Positions 52,045 through 59,087 of a stretch of 64,000 nucleotides of DNA are shown here, in pieces. Every line of letters begins with the position of its first letter. Position 1 is the first letter of the stretch. The position numbers and the translations under genes were made by a program. The DNA lies in assembly GCA_963728355.1 (NCBI GenBank), contig CAVSJQ010000013.1, positions 1 to 64,000 of the forward strand, in the 5' to 3' direction. This stretch comes from Sva-07 sp963728355 (GTDB taxonomy: Bacteria > Actinomycetota > Acidimicrobiia > Acidimicrobiales > Ilumatobacteraceae). The notes below the pieces were generated by a model that saw only the letters and a program-made list of their open reading frames with translations, was not told the origin of the DNA and did no database searches.

Positions 52045-52084
52045 TGAGAGGGTGCAGAGCGAGCGATCGTTCGGTACCCTCTCA
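52045..52084 (+). terminator. Hairpin between the two tRNA genes
   Basis: Nine-bp arms TGAGAGGGT / ACCCTCTCA enclose a 22-nt loop. It could be a terminator of tRNA-His or a processing signal if the tRNAs are co-transcribed. Confidence 0.45.
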
Positions 52085-52092
52085 TGCCGCTC

Positions 52093-52167
52093 GCTTCTCT
52101 AGCTCAATGGCAGAGCAGTGGACTCTTAATCCATTGGTTCTGGGTTCGAATCCCAGGGGAAGCACCA
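52093..52167 (+). tRNA. tRNA-Lys (CTT)
   Basis: Acceptor GCTTCTC pairs with GGGAAGC; the anticodon stem GTGGA / TCCAT encloses loop CTCTTAA with anticodon CTT; the T arm is CTGGG-TTCGAAT-CCCAG. CCA is encoded at the 3' end. Confidence 0.95.
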
Positions 52168-52175
52168 CCCGTGAC

Positions 52176-52196
52176 GCCAGGGGTCAGACCCCCGGC
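52176..52196. terminator. Bidirectional hairpin between tRNA-Lys and acyl-CoA dehydrogenase
   Basis: GGGGT / ACCCC around loop CAG, extended by GCC / GGC across one A-C mismatch, lies between convergent units. Its centre (52180-52192) is the same GGGGTC-N-GACCCC palindrome as at 29255. Confidence 0.5.
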
Positions 52197-52203
52197 GACA
52201 CAC

Positions 52204-53433
52204 TCAAGACCGCAGCAGATCCTTGGCGATCGCGGTGATCTGGATCTCGTCCGTACCGGCGTAGATCTGCAGCACCTTCGCATCGCGGGCGAGCTGTTCG
52301 ACGCGGAACTCGCTCATGTAGCCGTTGCCCCCGAAGAGCTGGACGGCCTCGAGGGCAACTTCCGTTGCGGCCCGGGCCGAGTAGAGCTTCATCGCCGAGG
52401 CCTCGGCCAGGGTCATCGACACCCCGGCGGCGCCCATCTCCATCGTGCGGAACACGAGGTTCTGCACGTTGAGGCGGGCGACCTCCATTCGGGCGAGCTT
52501 GTCCTGGATCAGCTGGAACTCACCGATCGGCTTGCCGAACTGCACACGGTCCTTCGCGTACTGGACGCTGAGCTGCAAACACTCCTCGATGATGCCGAGT
52601 GCCATTGCCGCCACGCCGGAGCGCTCCTGCTGGAATGTCGCCTTGGCACCGTCGCGGCCGCCGGCCGGGAGGTCCTCGGTCTCGCCGATCAACCGGTCGC
52701 GACCGACGCGCACGTCGTCGAGGAACAGCTCGCCGGTGGGCGAGGAGTGCATGCCCATCTTGCGCAGCGGCTTCGACTGCTCGAAACCCGGCATCCCCCG
52801 GTCGAGGACGAACGAGAGCACCTTGCGCTGCTCGGGCGGCCTCTCGCCGTCGTCGAGCTTGCAGATGAACACCGTGGTGTCGGCGTACGGGCCGTTGGTG
52901 ATGAACGTCTTCGACCCGTTGAGGACGTACTCGTCGCCGTCTCGGCGGGCGGTCGAACGCATCGACCCGAACGCGTCGGACCCGCTGCCGGGCTCGGTGA
53001 TCGCCCAGGCGCCGATCTTGTCCATCGTGAGCAGGTCGAGCGCCCATCGCTCCTTCTGGGCGATCGTGCCCTTCGACATGATCGCCGCCGAGGTCAAACC
53101 CATCGAGACGCCCATCGCGGTCACCATGCCCGGGCATACCCGGCACAGCTCGATGATCGGGATCAGCGACATCCCACCACCACCGTCACCGCCGGTCGAC
53201 GAGGGCGCCGCCACGGCTTCGCCCGCTTCGACCGCCCGTTCGCGTTCGATGCGTTTCTTGAAGCCGTCGCGCGCCATCGCATCCATGCCGAACGTGGCGA
53301 ACAGTTTGCGGAGGATGTCGTAGGGCGGCAGGTCGCCGTGTTCCAGCTCGTCGACGTGCGGGCGGATCTCGTCGTCGACGAATCGCTTCACCGCATCACG
53401 GATCATCTGGTGTTCGTCACTCCACTGGAACAT
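52204..53433 (-). CDS. Acyl-CoA dehydrogenase family protein
   Basis: The 409-residue flavoprotein has WAITEPGSGSDAFGSMRSTARRDGDEYVLNGSKTFITNGPYAD (FAD- and substrate-binding), YAKDRVQFGKPIGEFQLIQDKLA and the C-terminal AVQLFGGNGYMSEFRVEQLARDAKVLQIYAGTDEIQ. A Gly/Ser/Asp-rich stretch (VAAPSSTGGDGGGG, about residues 63-76) interrupts the N-terminal helical domain. ATG 53433 is chosen because GAGGAGGG stands 7 nt upstream; an upstream extension of 51 residues lacks conservation. The substrate is unknown. Confidence 0.92.
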   Translation of the reverse strand: MFQWSDEHQMIRDAVKRFVDDEIRPHVDELEHGDLPPYDILRKLFATFGMDAMARDGFKKRIERERAVEAGEAVAAPSSTGGDGGGGMSLIPIIELCRVCPGMVTAMGVSMGLTSAAIMSKGTIAQKERWALDLLTMDKIGAWAITEPGSGSDAFGSMRSTARRDGDEYVLNGSKTFITNGPYADTTVFICKLDDGERPPEQRKVLSFVLDRGMPGFEQSKPLRKMGMHSSPTGELFLDDVRVGRDRLIGETEDLPAGGRDGAKATFQQERSGVAAMALGIIEECLQLSVQYAKDRVQFGKPIGEFQLIQDKLARMEVARLNVQNLVFRTMEMGAAGVSMTLAEASAMKLYSARAATEVALEAVQLFGGNGYMSEFRVEQLARDAKVLQIYAGTDEIQITAIAKDLLRS

Positions 53434-53520
53434 CGCATGCCCTCCTCGGGTCTCGAACCATCGCAATCGATCGTAGGGACGGCTGCGGCGCCGGCCAAAC
53501 CCCGCCGCTGCTGCGATCAC

Positions 53521-53610
53521 GACGCTCGTTCGGGTCTGATCACGCTCTGGCGCGACTACTTCGACCTCGCCAGCCATCAACGCCAACTCGCCGAGCTGGC
53601 CGGAACCTGA
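53521..53610 (+). pseudogene. C-terminal remnant of a limonene-epoxide-hydrolase/SnoaL-like gene
   Basis: In the gap 53434-53664 the plus strand encodes SGLITLWRDYFDLASHQRQL and then stops at TGA 53608. The segment ITxWRDYFDL is, as I recall, a hallmark of the C-terminus of limonene-1,2-epoxide hydrolase-like proteins (VxxGKITGWRDYFDL). No start codon and none of the N-terminal domain is found upstream, where the neighbouring gene begins on the other strand. I read it as a decayed gene tail; a chance match cannot be excluded. Confidence 0.45.
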
Positions 53611-53664
53611 GCCTGCACCCGTACCGCCGCTGAGGTTCGCGACGTCGGGCCGACAATCGGCCGT

Positions 53665-54474
53665 TCAGCGGCTCCAGCTGCGCTCGTCGCGATAGCGACC
53701 GACGTTGAGTGGCGTCGAGTGCTGACGTCGCTCGCGTCGGCTGCTCGTGCCGAACACGATCAGCGCGGCCACGACGAACGACGCCACCGCGAGCAGCAGC
53801 GTGAGGTTGCGGTGGTGGTTGGCGAGACGCGGGAAGACCCCCATCCACGGATCGTCGGAGAAGGCGGGCAGCAACAACAGCGGAACGAGATAGCCGAAGA
53901 GCACCAGCGATGCGGCCGACGCGGCGAACAGCACGCCGAGCGCGAAGGTTCCCTCGCCCCGTTCCGGACGCAGCACGACTCCGGCGATCGCAAAGAGGGC
54001 AGCGACGGCGAGAGCGCCGATGGCCACCCGCCCGAGCCACTCGTCGAAGAATGCCATCGAGCCGACCCGTTGCACCGGCAGGGTGAGCGCGGCGGCCTCG
54101 CCGACCAACTCGTTGCGCACGATGTTCACCTGTTCCTGGGCGGTGATCACGACGCGCCCGTCGAACGATCCGATCACCGAACCGTGTGCGTCGCTGACGA
54201 AATCGCTCATGAGCGCCGCCCCTTCTGGGATGCGGGCGATCTCCTCGATGAACTCCCGCAGCTCGGCAGGGGACTGGCTGAGCAGCGGTGCGTCGGCGCC
54301 TGCGACGATGGTGGCGACCTGGCCGCGGATGTCCTCGTCGCCGAGGATCGAATGGGCCACCCCGGAGTCGTTGGAGGGCGAGAAGGCCACCCGTTGCAGC
54401 CACCACATGCCGACGGAGAGCGCGACGAGGACCGCAGCCACGATCAACATGAGGCCCCCGAGCGATCTTCGCAT
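53665..54474 (-). CDS. Multi-pass membrane protein of unknown function
   Basis: The 269-residue protein starts with a membrane segment (about residues 5-25, GGLMLIVAAVLVALSVGMWWL), then a soluble region of about 130 residues (HSILGDEDIRGQVATIVAGADAPLLSQSPAELREFIEEIARI...), then three further spans and a basic tail. The soluble part, with small helical repeats and an acidic patch, is probably outside. No family is recognised. ATG 54474 was chosen since the hydrophobic segment follows at once; longer frames overlap the divergent gene. Confidence 0.75.
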   Translation of the reverse strand: MRRSLGGLMLIVAAVLVALSVGMWWLQRVAFSPSNDSGVAHSILGDEDIRGQVATIVAGADAPLLSQSPAELREFIEEIARIPEGAALMSDFVSDAHGSVIGSFDGRVVITAQEQVNIVRNELVGEAAALTLPVQRVGSMAFFDEWLGRVAIGALAVAALFAIAGVVLRPERGEGTFALGVLFAASAASLVLFGYLVPLLLLPAFSDDPWMGVFPRLANHHRNLTLLLAVASFVVAALIVFGTSSRRERRQHSTPLNVGRYRDERSWSR

Positions 54475-54500
54475 TTCGAGAGTCTGACAAATCCAGCGCG

Positions 54501-54506
54501 TAACCT
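54501..54506 (+). promoter_or_regulatory. -10 box for leaderless DUF983-like gene
   Basis: TAACCT is followed by 6 nt and GTG 54513, in a divergent gap of only 38 nt. Confidence 0.5.
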
Positions 54507-54512
54507 TGAATC

Positions 54513-54965
54513 GTGAAGCGACCCGGACTCCCACGCATGTTCCTCCGAGGCGCCTTCCGGCACTGCGCATGGTGCGGTGGCCGGGGTGCGTTCTTCGTCG
54601 GATGGTTCAAGAAGGCCGAGCACTGTCAGACCTGCGGGCTCAAGTGGCGCCGCGGCGACGTCGGCTTCGAACTCGGTGCGGCGGCGGTCACGGCGATCAT
54701 CACGTTCGGTCCGCTGATGCTGATCCTCGGCGCCATGGTGGCGGCGACCTGGCCGGATGTGAACGTCGTGCCGATGTTCATCGTGTTGGCGGTGCTGGCC
54801 GTCGGGCTCCCGTTCTTCACCTACGGGCCCGCGTACTGCATGTGGCAGGCCATCGACATCCTGTTGCGCCCGCCGGAACCGGACGACTTCGAGCCCCTCG
54901 ACGATGCGGCTGGGACCGCCGCCGCGGAGCCGTCGACGGATACTACGCCCGGCCACGGCAGCTGA
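54513..54965 (+). CDS. DUF983-like membrane protein with zinc ribbon
   Basis: The 150-residue protein has an N-terminal ribbon CAWCGGRGAFFVGWFKKAEHCQTCGLKW (two CxxC pairs), two membrane segments (about residues 58-79 and 86-110) and an acidic disordered tail. This is the layout of DUF983 proteins, of unknown function, often near cytochrome oxidase genes elsewhere. It is divergent from the preceding membrane protein. Confidence 0.8.
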   Translation: MKRPGLPRMFLRGAFRHCAWCGGRGAFFVGWFKKAEHCQTCGLKWRRGDVGFELGAAAVTAIITFGPLMLILGAMVAATWPDVNVVPMFIVLAVLAVGLPFFTYGPAYCMWQAIDILLRPPEPDDFEPLDDAAGTAAAEPSTDTTPGHGS

Positions 54966-55003
54966 CGCCGCTCGCCGCACGCGGGCGTTCGTTCGACGGA
55001 TGC

Positions 55004-55033
55004 TTGACCGAACGACTGTTCGTTGCCTACACT
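55004..55033 (+). promoter_or_regulatory. recA promoter
   Basis: TTGACC (55004-55009) and TACACT (55028-55033) are separated by 18 nt, a standard housekeeping promoter. The transcript would have a leader of about 130 nt before the recA ATG. The rest of the gap 54966-55168 shows no gene. Confidence 0.6.
55009..55022 (+). promoter_or_regulatory. LexA (SOS) box of recA
   Basis: The perfect palindrome CGAAC-GACT-GTTCG matches the GAACN4GTTC box of Gram-positive LexA. It lies between the -35 and -10 elements, so bound LexA would block RNA polymerase. lexA itself is not in the window. Confidence 0.85.
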
Positions 55034-55168
55034 GATGTCATTCGGTTGTCCCGAACGAGCCGATGTCCCGGTCGGCCATCTCGACCAACTCTGTGACACC
55101 CCCTCTCTACGGTGCACATCACCAACCGCACCGGGTTCGCCCGCCGCACGACGAAAGCGAGACACGAC

Positions 55169-56236
55169 ATGAGCAACGACCGCGACAAGGCACTCGAGAT
55201 GGCGTTGGCCCAGATCGACAAGCAGTTCGGCAAGGGCGCCGTCATGAAGATGGGCGAGCGCACGAATCTCGACATCGAGGTCGTGTCGACCGGCGCACTG
55301 TCGCTCGACCTGGCACTCGGTGTCGGCGGTCTGCCCCGCGGGCGCGTCGTCGAGATCTACGGTCCCGAGTCGTCCGGTAAGTCGACCCTCGCGATGCACG
55401 TGGTGGCCGAGGCCCAGCGCAACGGTGGTGTCTGCGCCTACATCGACGCTGAGCACGCGATGGACCCGGTGTACGCCCGGGCGATCGGTGTCGACGTCGA
55501 CCAGCTCCTGATCTCCCAGCCCGACACGGGCGAACAGGCACTCGAGATCGCCGACATGCTCACCCGCTCGGGTGCGATCGACGTCCTCGTGATCGACTCG
55601 GTGGCCGCCCTCACACCGCGCGCCGAGATCGAGGGCGAGATGGGCGACACCCACGTCGGTCTCCAGGCCAGGCTGATGAGCCAGGCGTTGCGCAAGCTCA
55701 CCGGCAACCTGCACAAGACCGGCACGATCGCCATCTTCATCAACCAGCTCCGTGAGAAGATCGGCGTGATGTTCGGCTCACCCGAGACCACGCCGGGTGG
55801 GCGGGCCCTGAAGTTCTATTCGTCGGTCCGTCTCGACATCCGTCGCATCGAGTCGTTGAAGGACGGCGCCGAAGTGGTCGGCAACCGCACCCGGGTCAAG
55901 GTCGTCAAGAACAAGGTGTCGCCGCCGTTCCGCCAGGCCGAGTTCGACATCATGTACGGCCAGGGCATCAGCCGCGAAGGATCGCTGATCGACATGTCGG
56001 TCGACCTCGGCATCGTCAAGAAGTCCGGCGCCTGGTTCACCTACGAAGGTGAGCAGCTCGGCCAGGGCCGAGAGAAGGCCAAGGAGTACCTCAGGCAGAA
56101 CCCCGAGGTGATGATGGAGATCAGCGACAAGGTGCTCACCGCGGCTGGGCTGAAGAAGCCCACCGACGAACCCGGCATCGCCGACCTGGCCGAGGAGTTC
56201 ACCGAGGCCGACGACGCCCCGATCGACCTCGGCTGA
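55169..56236 (+). CDS. recA: Recombinase RecA
   Basis: RecA forms filaments on single-stranded DNA for strand exchange and stimulates LexA self-cleavage. The 355-residue protein has Walker A GPESSGKS (65-72), YIDAEHAMD, Walker B VLVIDSVAAL, and the L1/L2 DNA-binding loops (GEMGDTHVGLQARLMSQALRKL; INQLREKIGVMFGSPETTPGG), then an acidic C-terminal tail. No intein is present. ATG 55169 is the standard start; an in-frame GTG 19 codons upstream is not conserved. recX, usually next in actinobacteria, is missing. Confidence 0.98.
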   Translation: MSNDRDKALEMALAQIDKQFGKGAVMKMGERTNLDIEVVSTGALSLDLALGVGGLPRGRVVEIYGPESSGKSTLAMHVVAEAQRNGGVCAYIDAEHAMDPVYARAIGVDVDQLLISQPDTGEQALEIADMLTRSGAIDVLVIDSVAALTPRAEIEGEMGDTHVGLQARLMSQALRKLTGNLHKTGTIAIFINQLREKIGVMFGSPETTPGGRALKFYSSVRLDIRRIESLKDGAEVVGNRTRVKVVKNKVSPPFRQAEFDIMYGQGISREGSLIDMSVDLGIVKKSGAWFTYEGEQLGQGREKAKEYLRQNPEVMMEISDKVLTAAGLKKPTDEPGIADLAEEFTEADDAPIDLG

Positions 56237-56297
56237 TCCGGCTGGGCCCGGTGCGGGCGGGTTCGGTCATGATGGGCGGCAACCGCAGGAGGCCCAC

Positions 56298-56732
56298 ATG
56301 ACCGTTCCCAACCGCATCTCGATCATCACGTTCGGCGTGGCCGATCTCGCCAGGTCCACGGCGTTCTACGAGGCGCTCGGCTGGACCAGGTCGGGTGCAT
56401 CCATGCCGACGATCACGTTCTTCGACATGCAGGGTTCGGTGTTCGGTCTCTACGAGTGGTCGGCACTCGCCGATGATGCGCACGTGCCGGCGGACGGCTC
56501 GGGATTCCGCGGTGTCACCCTGGCCATGAACCTGGCCTCGACCGGCGAGGTGGACGAGGTCTTCGCCGAATGGATCCGGGCCGGAGCGACGCCGATGGTC
56601 GAGCCGCACACCGCGTTCTGGGGCGGCTACTCCTCGTACGTCGCCGATCCTGACGGCCACCTGTGGGAACTCGCCCACAACCCGTACGCCCGTCTCGACG
56701 ACGACGGTCGTCTCGTGATGGGCGGCGGCTGA
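56298..56732 (+). CDS. VOC (glyoxalase/bleomycin-resistance) family protein
   Basis: The 144-residue protein has two beta-alpha-beta-beta-beta modules: RISIITFGVADLARSTAFYEALGWTRSG and FWGGYSSYVADPDGHLWELAHNPYA, the second with the usual H/E metal-ligand region. A perfect AGGAGG lies 5 nt before the ATG. The substrate is unknown. It occupies the place of recX after recA. Confidence 0.88.
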   Translation: MTVPNRISIITFGVADLARSTAFYEALGWTRSGASMPTITFFDMQGSVFGLYEWSALADDAHVPADGSGFRGVTLAMNLASTGEVDEVFAEWIRAGATPMVEPHTAFWGGYSSYVADPDGHLWELAHNPYARLDDDGRLVMGGG

Positions 56733-56741
56733 CGGCGATGC

Positions 56742-57185
56742 TCAGGTGGTGAACTCGTAGCCGCCCGGCTTGAAGATCATCAGATACAGCGACACGATCA
56801 GGATCAGGTGGGTGATGCCGATGCCGGCTGCCATGATCTTGCGGGTGTCGTCGCCGGTCTCGGTGAGCGCCGGGCGGATCATGAACCAGCTCACCGCCAG
56901 GGCGATCAGCCAGAGCACGATCGTCGCGGTCACGAACGGCGTGCCGGCCAGGCTGATCTTGCCGACACCGGCCATGCCCATCCCCGCCACCCACAGCAGC
57001 ACCAGGGCGGGAAACACGAGGCGCATGTGCAACCGAGCGACCTCGGCTGTCGCTCCGGCACGTTGGAGCCGCGGGTACAGGAACAGCGGGCCGAATGCCG
57101 CAATCGCCGACAGCAGGTGCACGAAGTAGAGAATCCGGTACAGGTCGTAGTTCTCGGGAACGAGGATGGCAAGCACGGCCGGCAC
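56742..57185 (-). CDS. Small integral membrane protein (DUF2269-like)
   Basis: A 147-residue protein with four membrane segments: ILYFVHLLSAIAAFGPLFLYP, LVFPALVLLWVAGMGMAGVG, FVTATIVLWLIALAVSWFMI and AGIGITHLILIVSLYLMIFKPG. The first helix with conserved His and the second with a Gly-rich turn recall DUF2269-type proteins; this is tentative. I place the start at GTG 57185; a longer frame to 57242 would overlap miaB and run through its -10 box. Confidence 0.65.
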   Translation of the reverse strand: MPAVLAILVPENYDLYRILYFVHLLSAIAAFGPLFLYPRLQRAGATAEVARLHMRLVFPALVLLWVAGMGMAGVGKISLAGTPFVTATIVLWLIALAVSWFMIRPALTETGDDTRKIMAAGIGITHLILIVSLYLMIFKPGGYEFTT

Positions 57186-57226
57186 GCTAGCGAGCGAGAC
57201 CTCGTAGAGCCCGGTCGCCGTGCCAG

Positions 57227-57232
57227 TAGCCT
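57227..57232 (+). promoter_or_regulatory. -10 box for leaderless miaB
   Basis: TAGCCT is followed by 8 nt and ATG 57241. It lies upstream of the divergent membrane-protein gene, whose start is placed at 57185 for this reason. Confidence 0.5.
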
Positions 57233-57240
57233 CGGAGCCC

Positions 57241-58662
57241 ATGTCCCGCAGCTACATCGTGCGCACCTACGGGTGCCAGATGAACGAGCACGACTCCGAG
57301 CGCATCTCCGGCCTGCTCGAGGCCGACGGACTCGTGCGTGCCGAGAGCGAGGCCGACGCCGACGTCGTGGTGCTCAACACCTGCTGCATCCGCGAGAACG
57401 CGGACAACAAGCTCTACGGGAATCTCGGTCACCTCAAGACGTGGAAGGGCGAACGCGAGGGTCGCCAGATCGTCGTGTCAGGTTGCCTGGCCCAGAAGGA
57501 CCAGGATCTCGTCGCCCGGCGCGCCGGACATGTCGACGTGGTCATGGGCACCCACAACGTGCACCGAGCCGCAGCGTTGCTCGCCGAGGCACGCACCGCG
57601 CAACGCCCCATCACCGAGATCCTCTCCGAAGCGGTCATCGACGACCAGGCCCTGTTCCCCTCGGCGCTGCCGGCACGTCGCGAGACGTCCTACAACGCAT
57701 GGGTGACGATCCAGATCGGTTGCGACAACAATTGTGCGTTCTGCATCGTGCCGGCGGTCCGTGGCACCGAGATCAGTCGTCCCTACGACGAGGTCCTCAC
57801 CGAGATCGCCGAGCTGAGCGCCGCCGGCGTCACCGAGGTGACGTTGCTCGGCCAGAACGTCAACAGCTACGGCCGCGACCTCCAGCTCGCAGCGCGCCAG
57901 GGTGGCGACGACACCGCTCGGCTGCGCCCGTTGTTCGCCGACCTGCTGCGCGACGTCGGCGCCGTCGACGGCATCCGACGGGTCCGCTACACCAGCCCGC
58001 ACCCCAAGGACATGCGTCCCGAGACGTTCGCCGCGATGGCCGAGACGCCTGCGGTGTGCGAGCACCTGCACTACCCGCTGCAGTCGGGCAGCGATCGGGT
58101 GCTGGCCCTCATGCATCGGGGCTACACCGCCGAGCGCTACCTCGCTCGCCTGCACGATGCCCGCCGCATCGTCGACGACCTCGCCGTGTCGACCGACATC
58201 ATCGTCGGGTTCCCCGGCGAGACCGAGTCGGATTTCGAAGCGACGCTGGCCGTGGCCGCCGCCGCCGAATACGACTACGCGTACACCTTCGTCTTCTCGC
58301 CCAGACCGGGAACGGAAGCCGCCGCGATGGAGGCTGACTTCGTCGATCCCGCCGTTGCCTCGGAGCGATTCCAGCGTCTGCGTCTCGTCGTCGAGCGGTC
58401 GGCACTGCGTCGCCACGAGGCCAGGCTGGGGCGTGTCGAGGAGGTGCTGGTGGAGGGTCCGAGCAAGCGTGATCCGTCGGTCACGAGCGGTCGTACCCGT
58501 CAGAACAAGCTCGTCCACTTCGTGCCGCCCCGTCCGCTGCGCACGGGAAGCTACGCCACCGTCGAGATCACCCGTGGCGCCCCGCACTTCCTCGAGGGCC
58601 GGTTCGTCGAGTTCATCTCCGAGCCGACGCACAAGCTTCGCATCCCCGTCGCCGCCCTGTGA
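57241..58662 (+). CDS. miaB: tRNA-2-methylthio-N6-isopentenyladenosine37 synthase MiaB
   Basis: MiaB adds a methylthio group to i6A37, the product of MiaA, whose gene is 400 nt downstream. The 473-residue protein has the N-terminal methylthiotransferase domain with cluster cysteines C12, C48 and C82, the radical-SAM motif C161-DNN-C165-AF-C168, and a C-terminal TRAM domain (about residues 400-465). All six cluster cysteines are present. ATG 57241 gives MSRSYIVRTYGCQMNEHDSE. Confidence 0.96.
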   Translation: MSRSYIVRTYGCQMNEHDSERISGLLEADGLVRAESEADADVVVLNTCCIRENADNKLYGNLGHLKTWKGEREGRQIVVSGCLAQKDQDLVARRAGHVDVVMGTHNVHRAAALLAEARTAQRPITEILSEAVIDDQALFPSALPARRETSYNAWVTIQIGCDNNCAFCIVPAVRGTEISRPYDEVLTEIAELSAAGVTEVTLLGQNVNSYGRDLQLAARQGGDDTARLRPLFADLLRDVGAVDGIRRVRYTSPHPKDMRPETFAAMAETPAVCEHLHYPLQSGSDRVLALMHRGYTAERYLARLHDARRIVDDLAVSTDIIVGFPGETESDFEATLAVAAAAEYDYAYTFVFSPRPGTEAAAMEADFVDPAVASERFQRLRLVVERSALRRHEARLGRVEEVLVEGPSKRDPSVTSGRTRQNKLVHFVPPRPLRTGSYATVEITRGAPHFLEGRFVEFISEPTHKLRIPVAAL

Positions 58663-58682
58663 GGTCGTCGCACGCCGTCCAG

Positions 58683-58740
58683 ACCCGAAACTTGTGCGGA
58701 TCCGCGTCAAGGACGGGCAGATCTGCACATTTTTCGGGTC
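58683..58740 (+). repeat. Palindromic interspersed repeat (family 2), copy 4
   Basis: The ends ACCCGAAA and TTTTTCGGGT pair with each other, and the inside carries TTGTGCGGATC and GGGCAGATCTGCACA. It starts 20 nt after the miaB stop, within the gap to the chorismate mutase gene, and could terminate transcription. Confidence 0.65.
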
Positions 58741-58751
58741 TGGAGGCGCAG

Positions 58752-58757
58752 TAGCGT
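58752..58757 (+). promoter_or_regulatory. -10 box for leaderless chorismate mutase gene
   Basis: TAGCGT is followed by 7 nt and ATG 58765. Two GTG codons at 58759 and 58762 are in the same frame, but spacing favours the ATG. Confidence 0.5.
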
Positions 58758-58764
58758 CGTGGTG

Positions 58765-59067
58765 ATGAGCGAGGCGACCGTCGACCCCCAGTTGGCCGAG
58801 TACCGCGCCAGCATCGACAACATCGACGCCGCCCTCGTACATCTCCTCGCGGAGCGATTCAAGATCACCAAAGCGGTCGGCCGCTACAAGGCGACCGTCG
58901 AGTTGCCCGCCGCCGACGAGGCCCGTGAGCGCGTCCAGATCGAACGGCTGCGGGCGCTGGCCGAGCAATCGGGGCTCGATCCGGTGTTTACGGAGAAGTT
59001 CCTGCGGTTCATCGTGGCCGAGGTGATCCACCACCACCAGCGCATCGCCGAGGGCGAGCAGCTCTGA
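58765..59067 (+). CDS. Chorismate mutase, AroQ class
   Basis: The 100-residue all-helical protein matches AroQ: YRASIDNIDAALVHLLAERFKITKAVGRYKA, with the Arg/Lys/Asp pattern of the active site, followed by ERLRALAEQSGLDPVFTEKFLRFIVAEVIHHHQ. It converts chorismate to prephenate toward Phe and Tyr. Actinobacterial AroQ-delta enzymes of this size depend on DAHP synthase for full activity; whether that applies here is unknown. miaA follows closely. Confidence 0.88.
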   Translation: MSEATVDPQLAEYRASIDNIDAALVHLLAERFKITKAVGRYKATVELPAADEARERVQIERLRALAEQSGLDPVFTEKFLRFIVAEVIHHHQRIAEGEQL

Positions 59068-59087
59068 GCCCTCACGCCCCCGACCGG

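Noticed and set aside
51957..52167. tRNA-Sec (selC) among the tRNA genes
   Set aside because: The two tRNAs read as His (GTG) and Lys (CTT) with standard arms; neither has a UCA anticodon or the long acceptor and variable arm of tRNA-Sec.
56742..57242. Longer start at 57242 for the minus-strand membrane protein
   Set aside because: It would overlap the miaB start and its -10 box, and the added residues are not hydrophobic or family-like.
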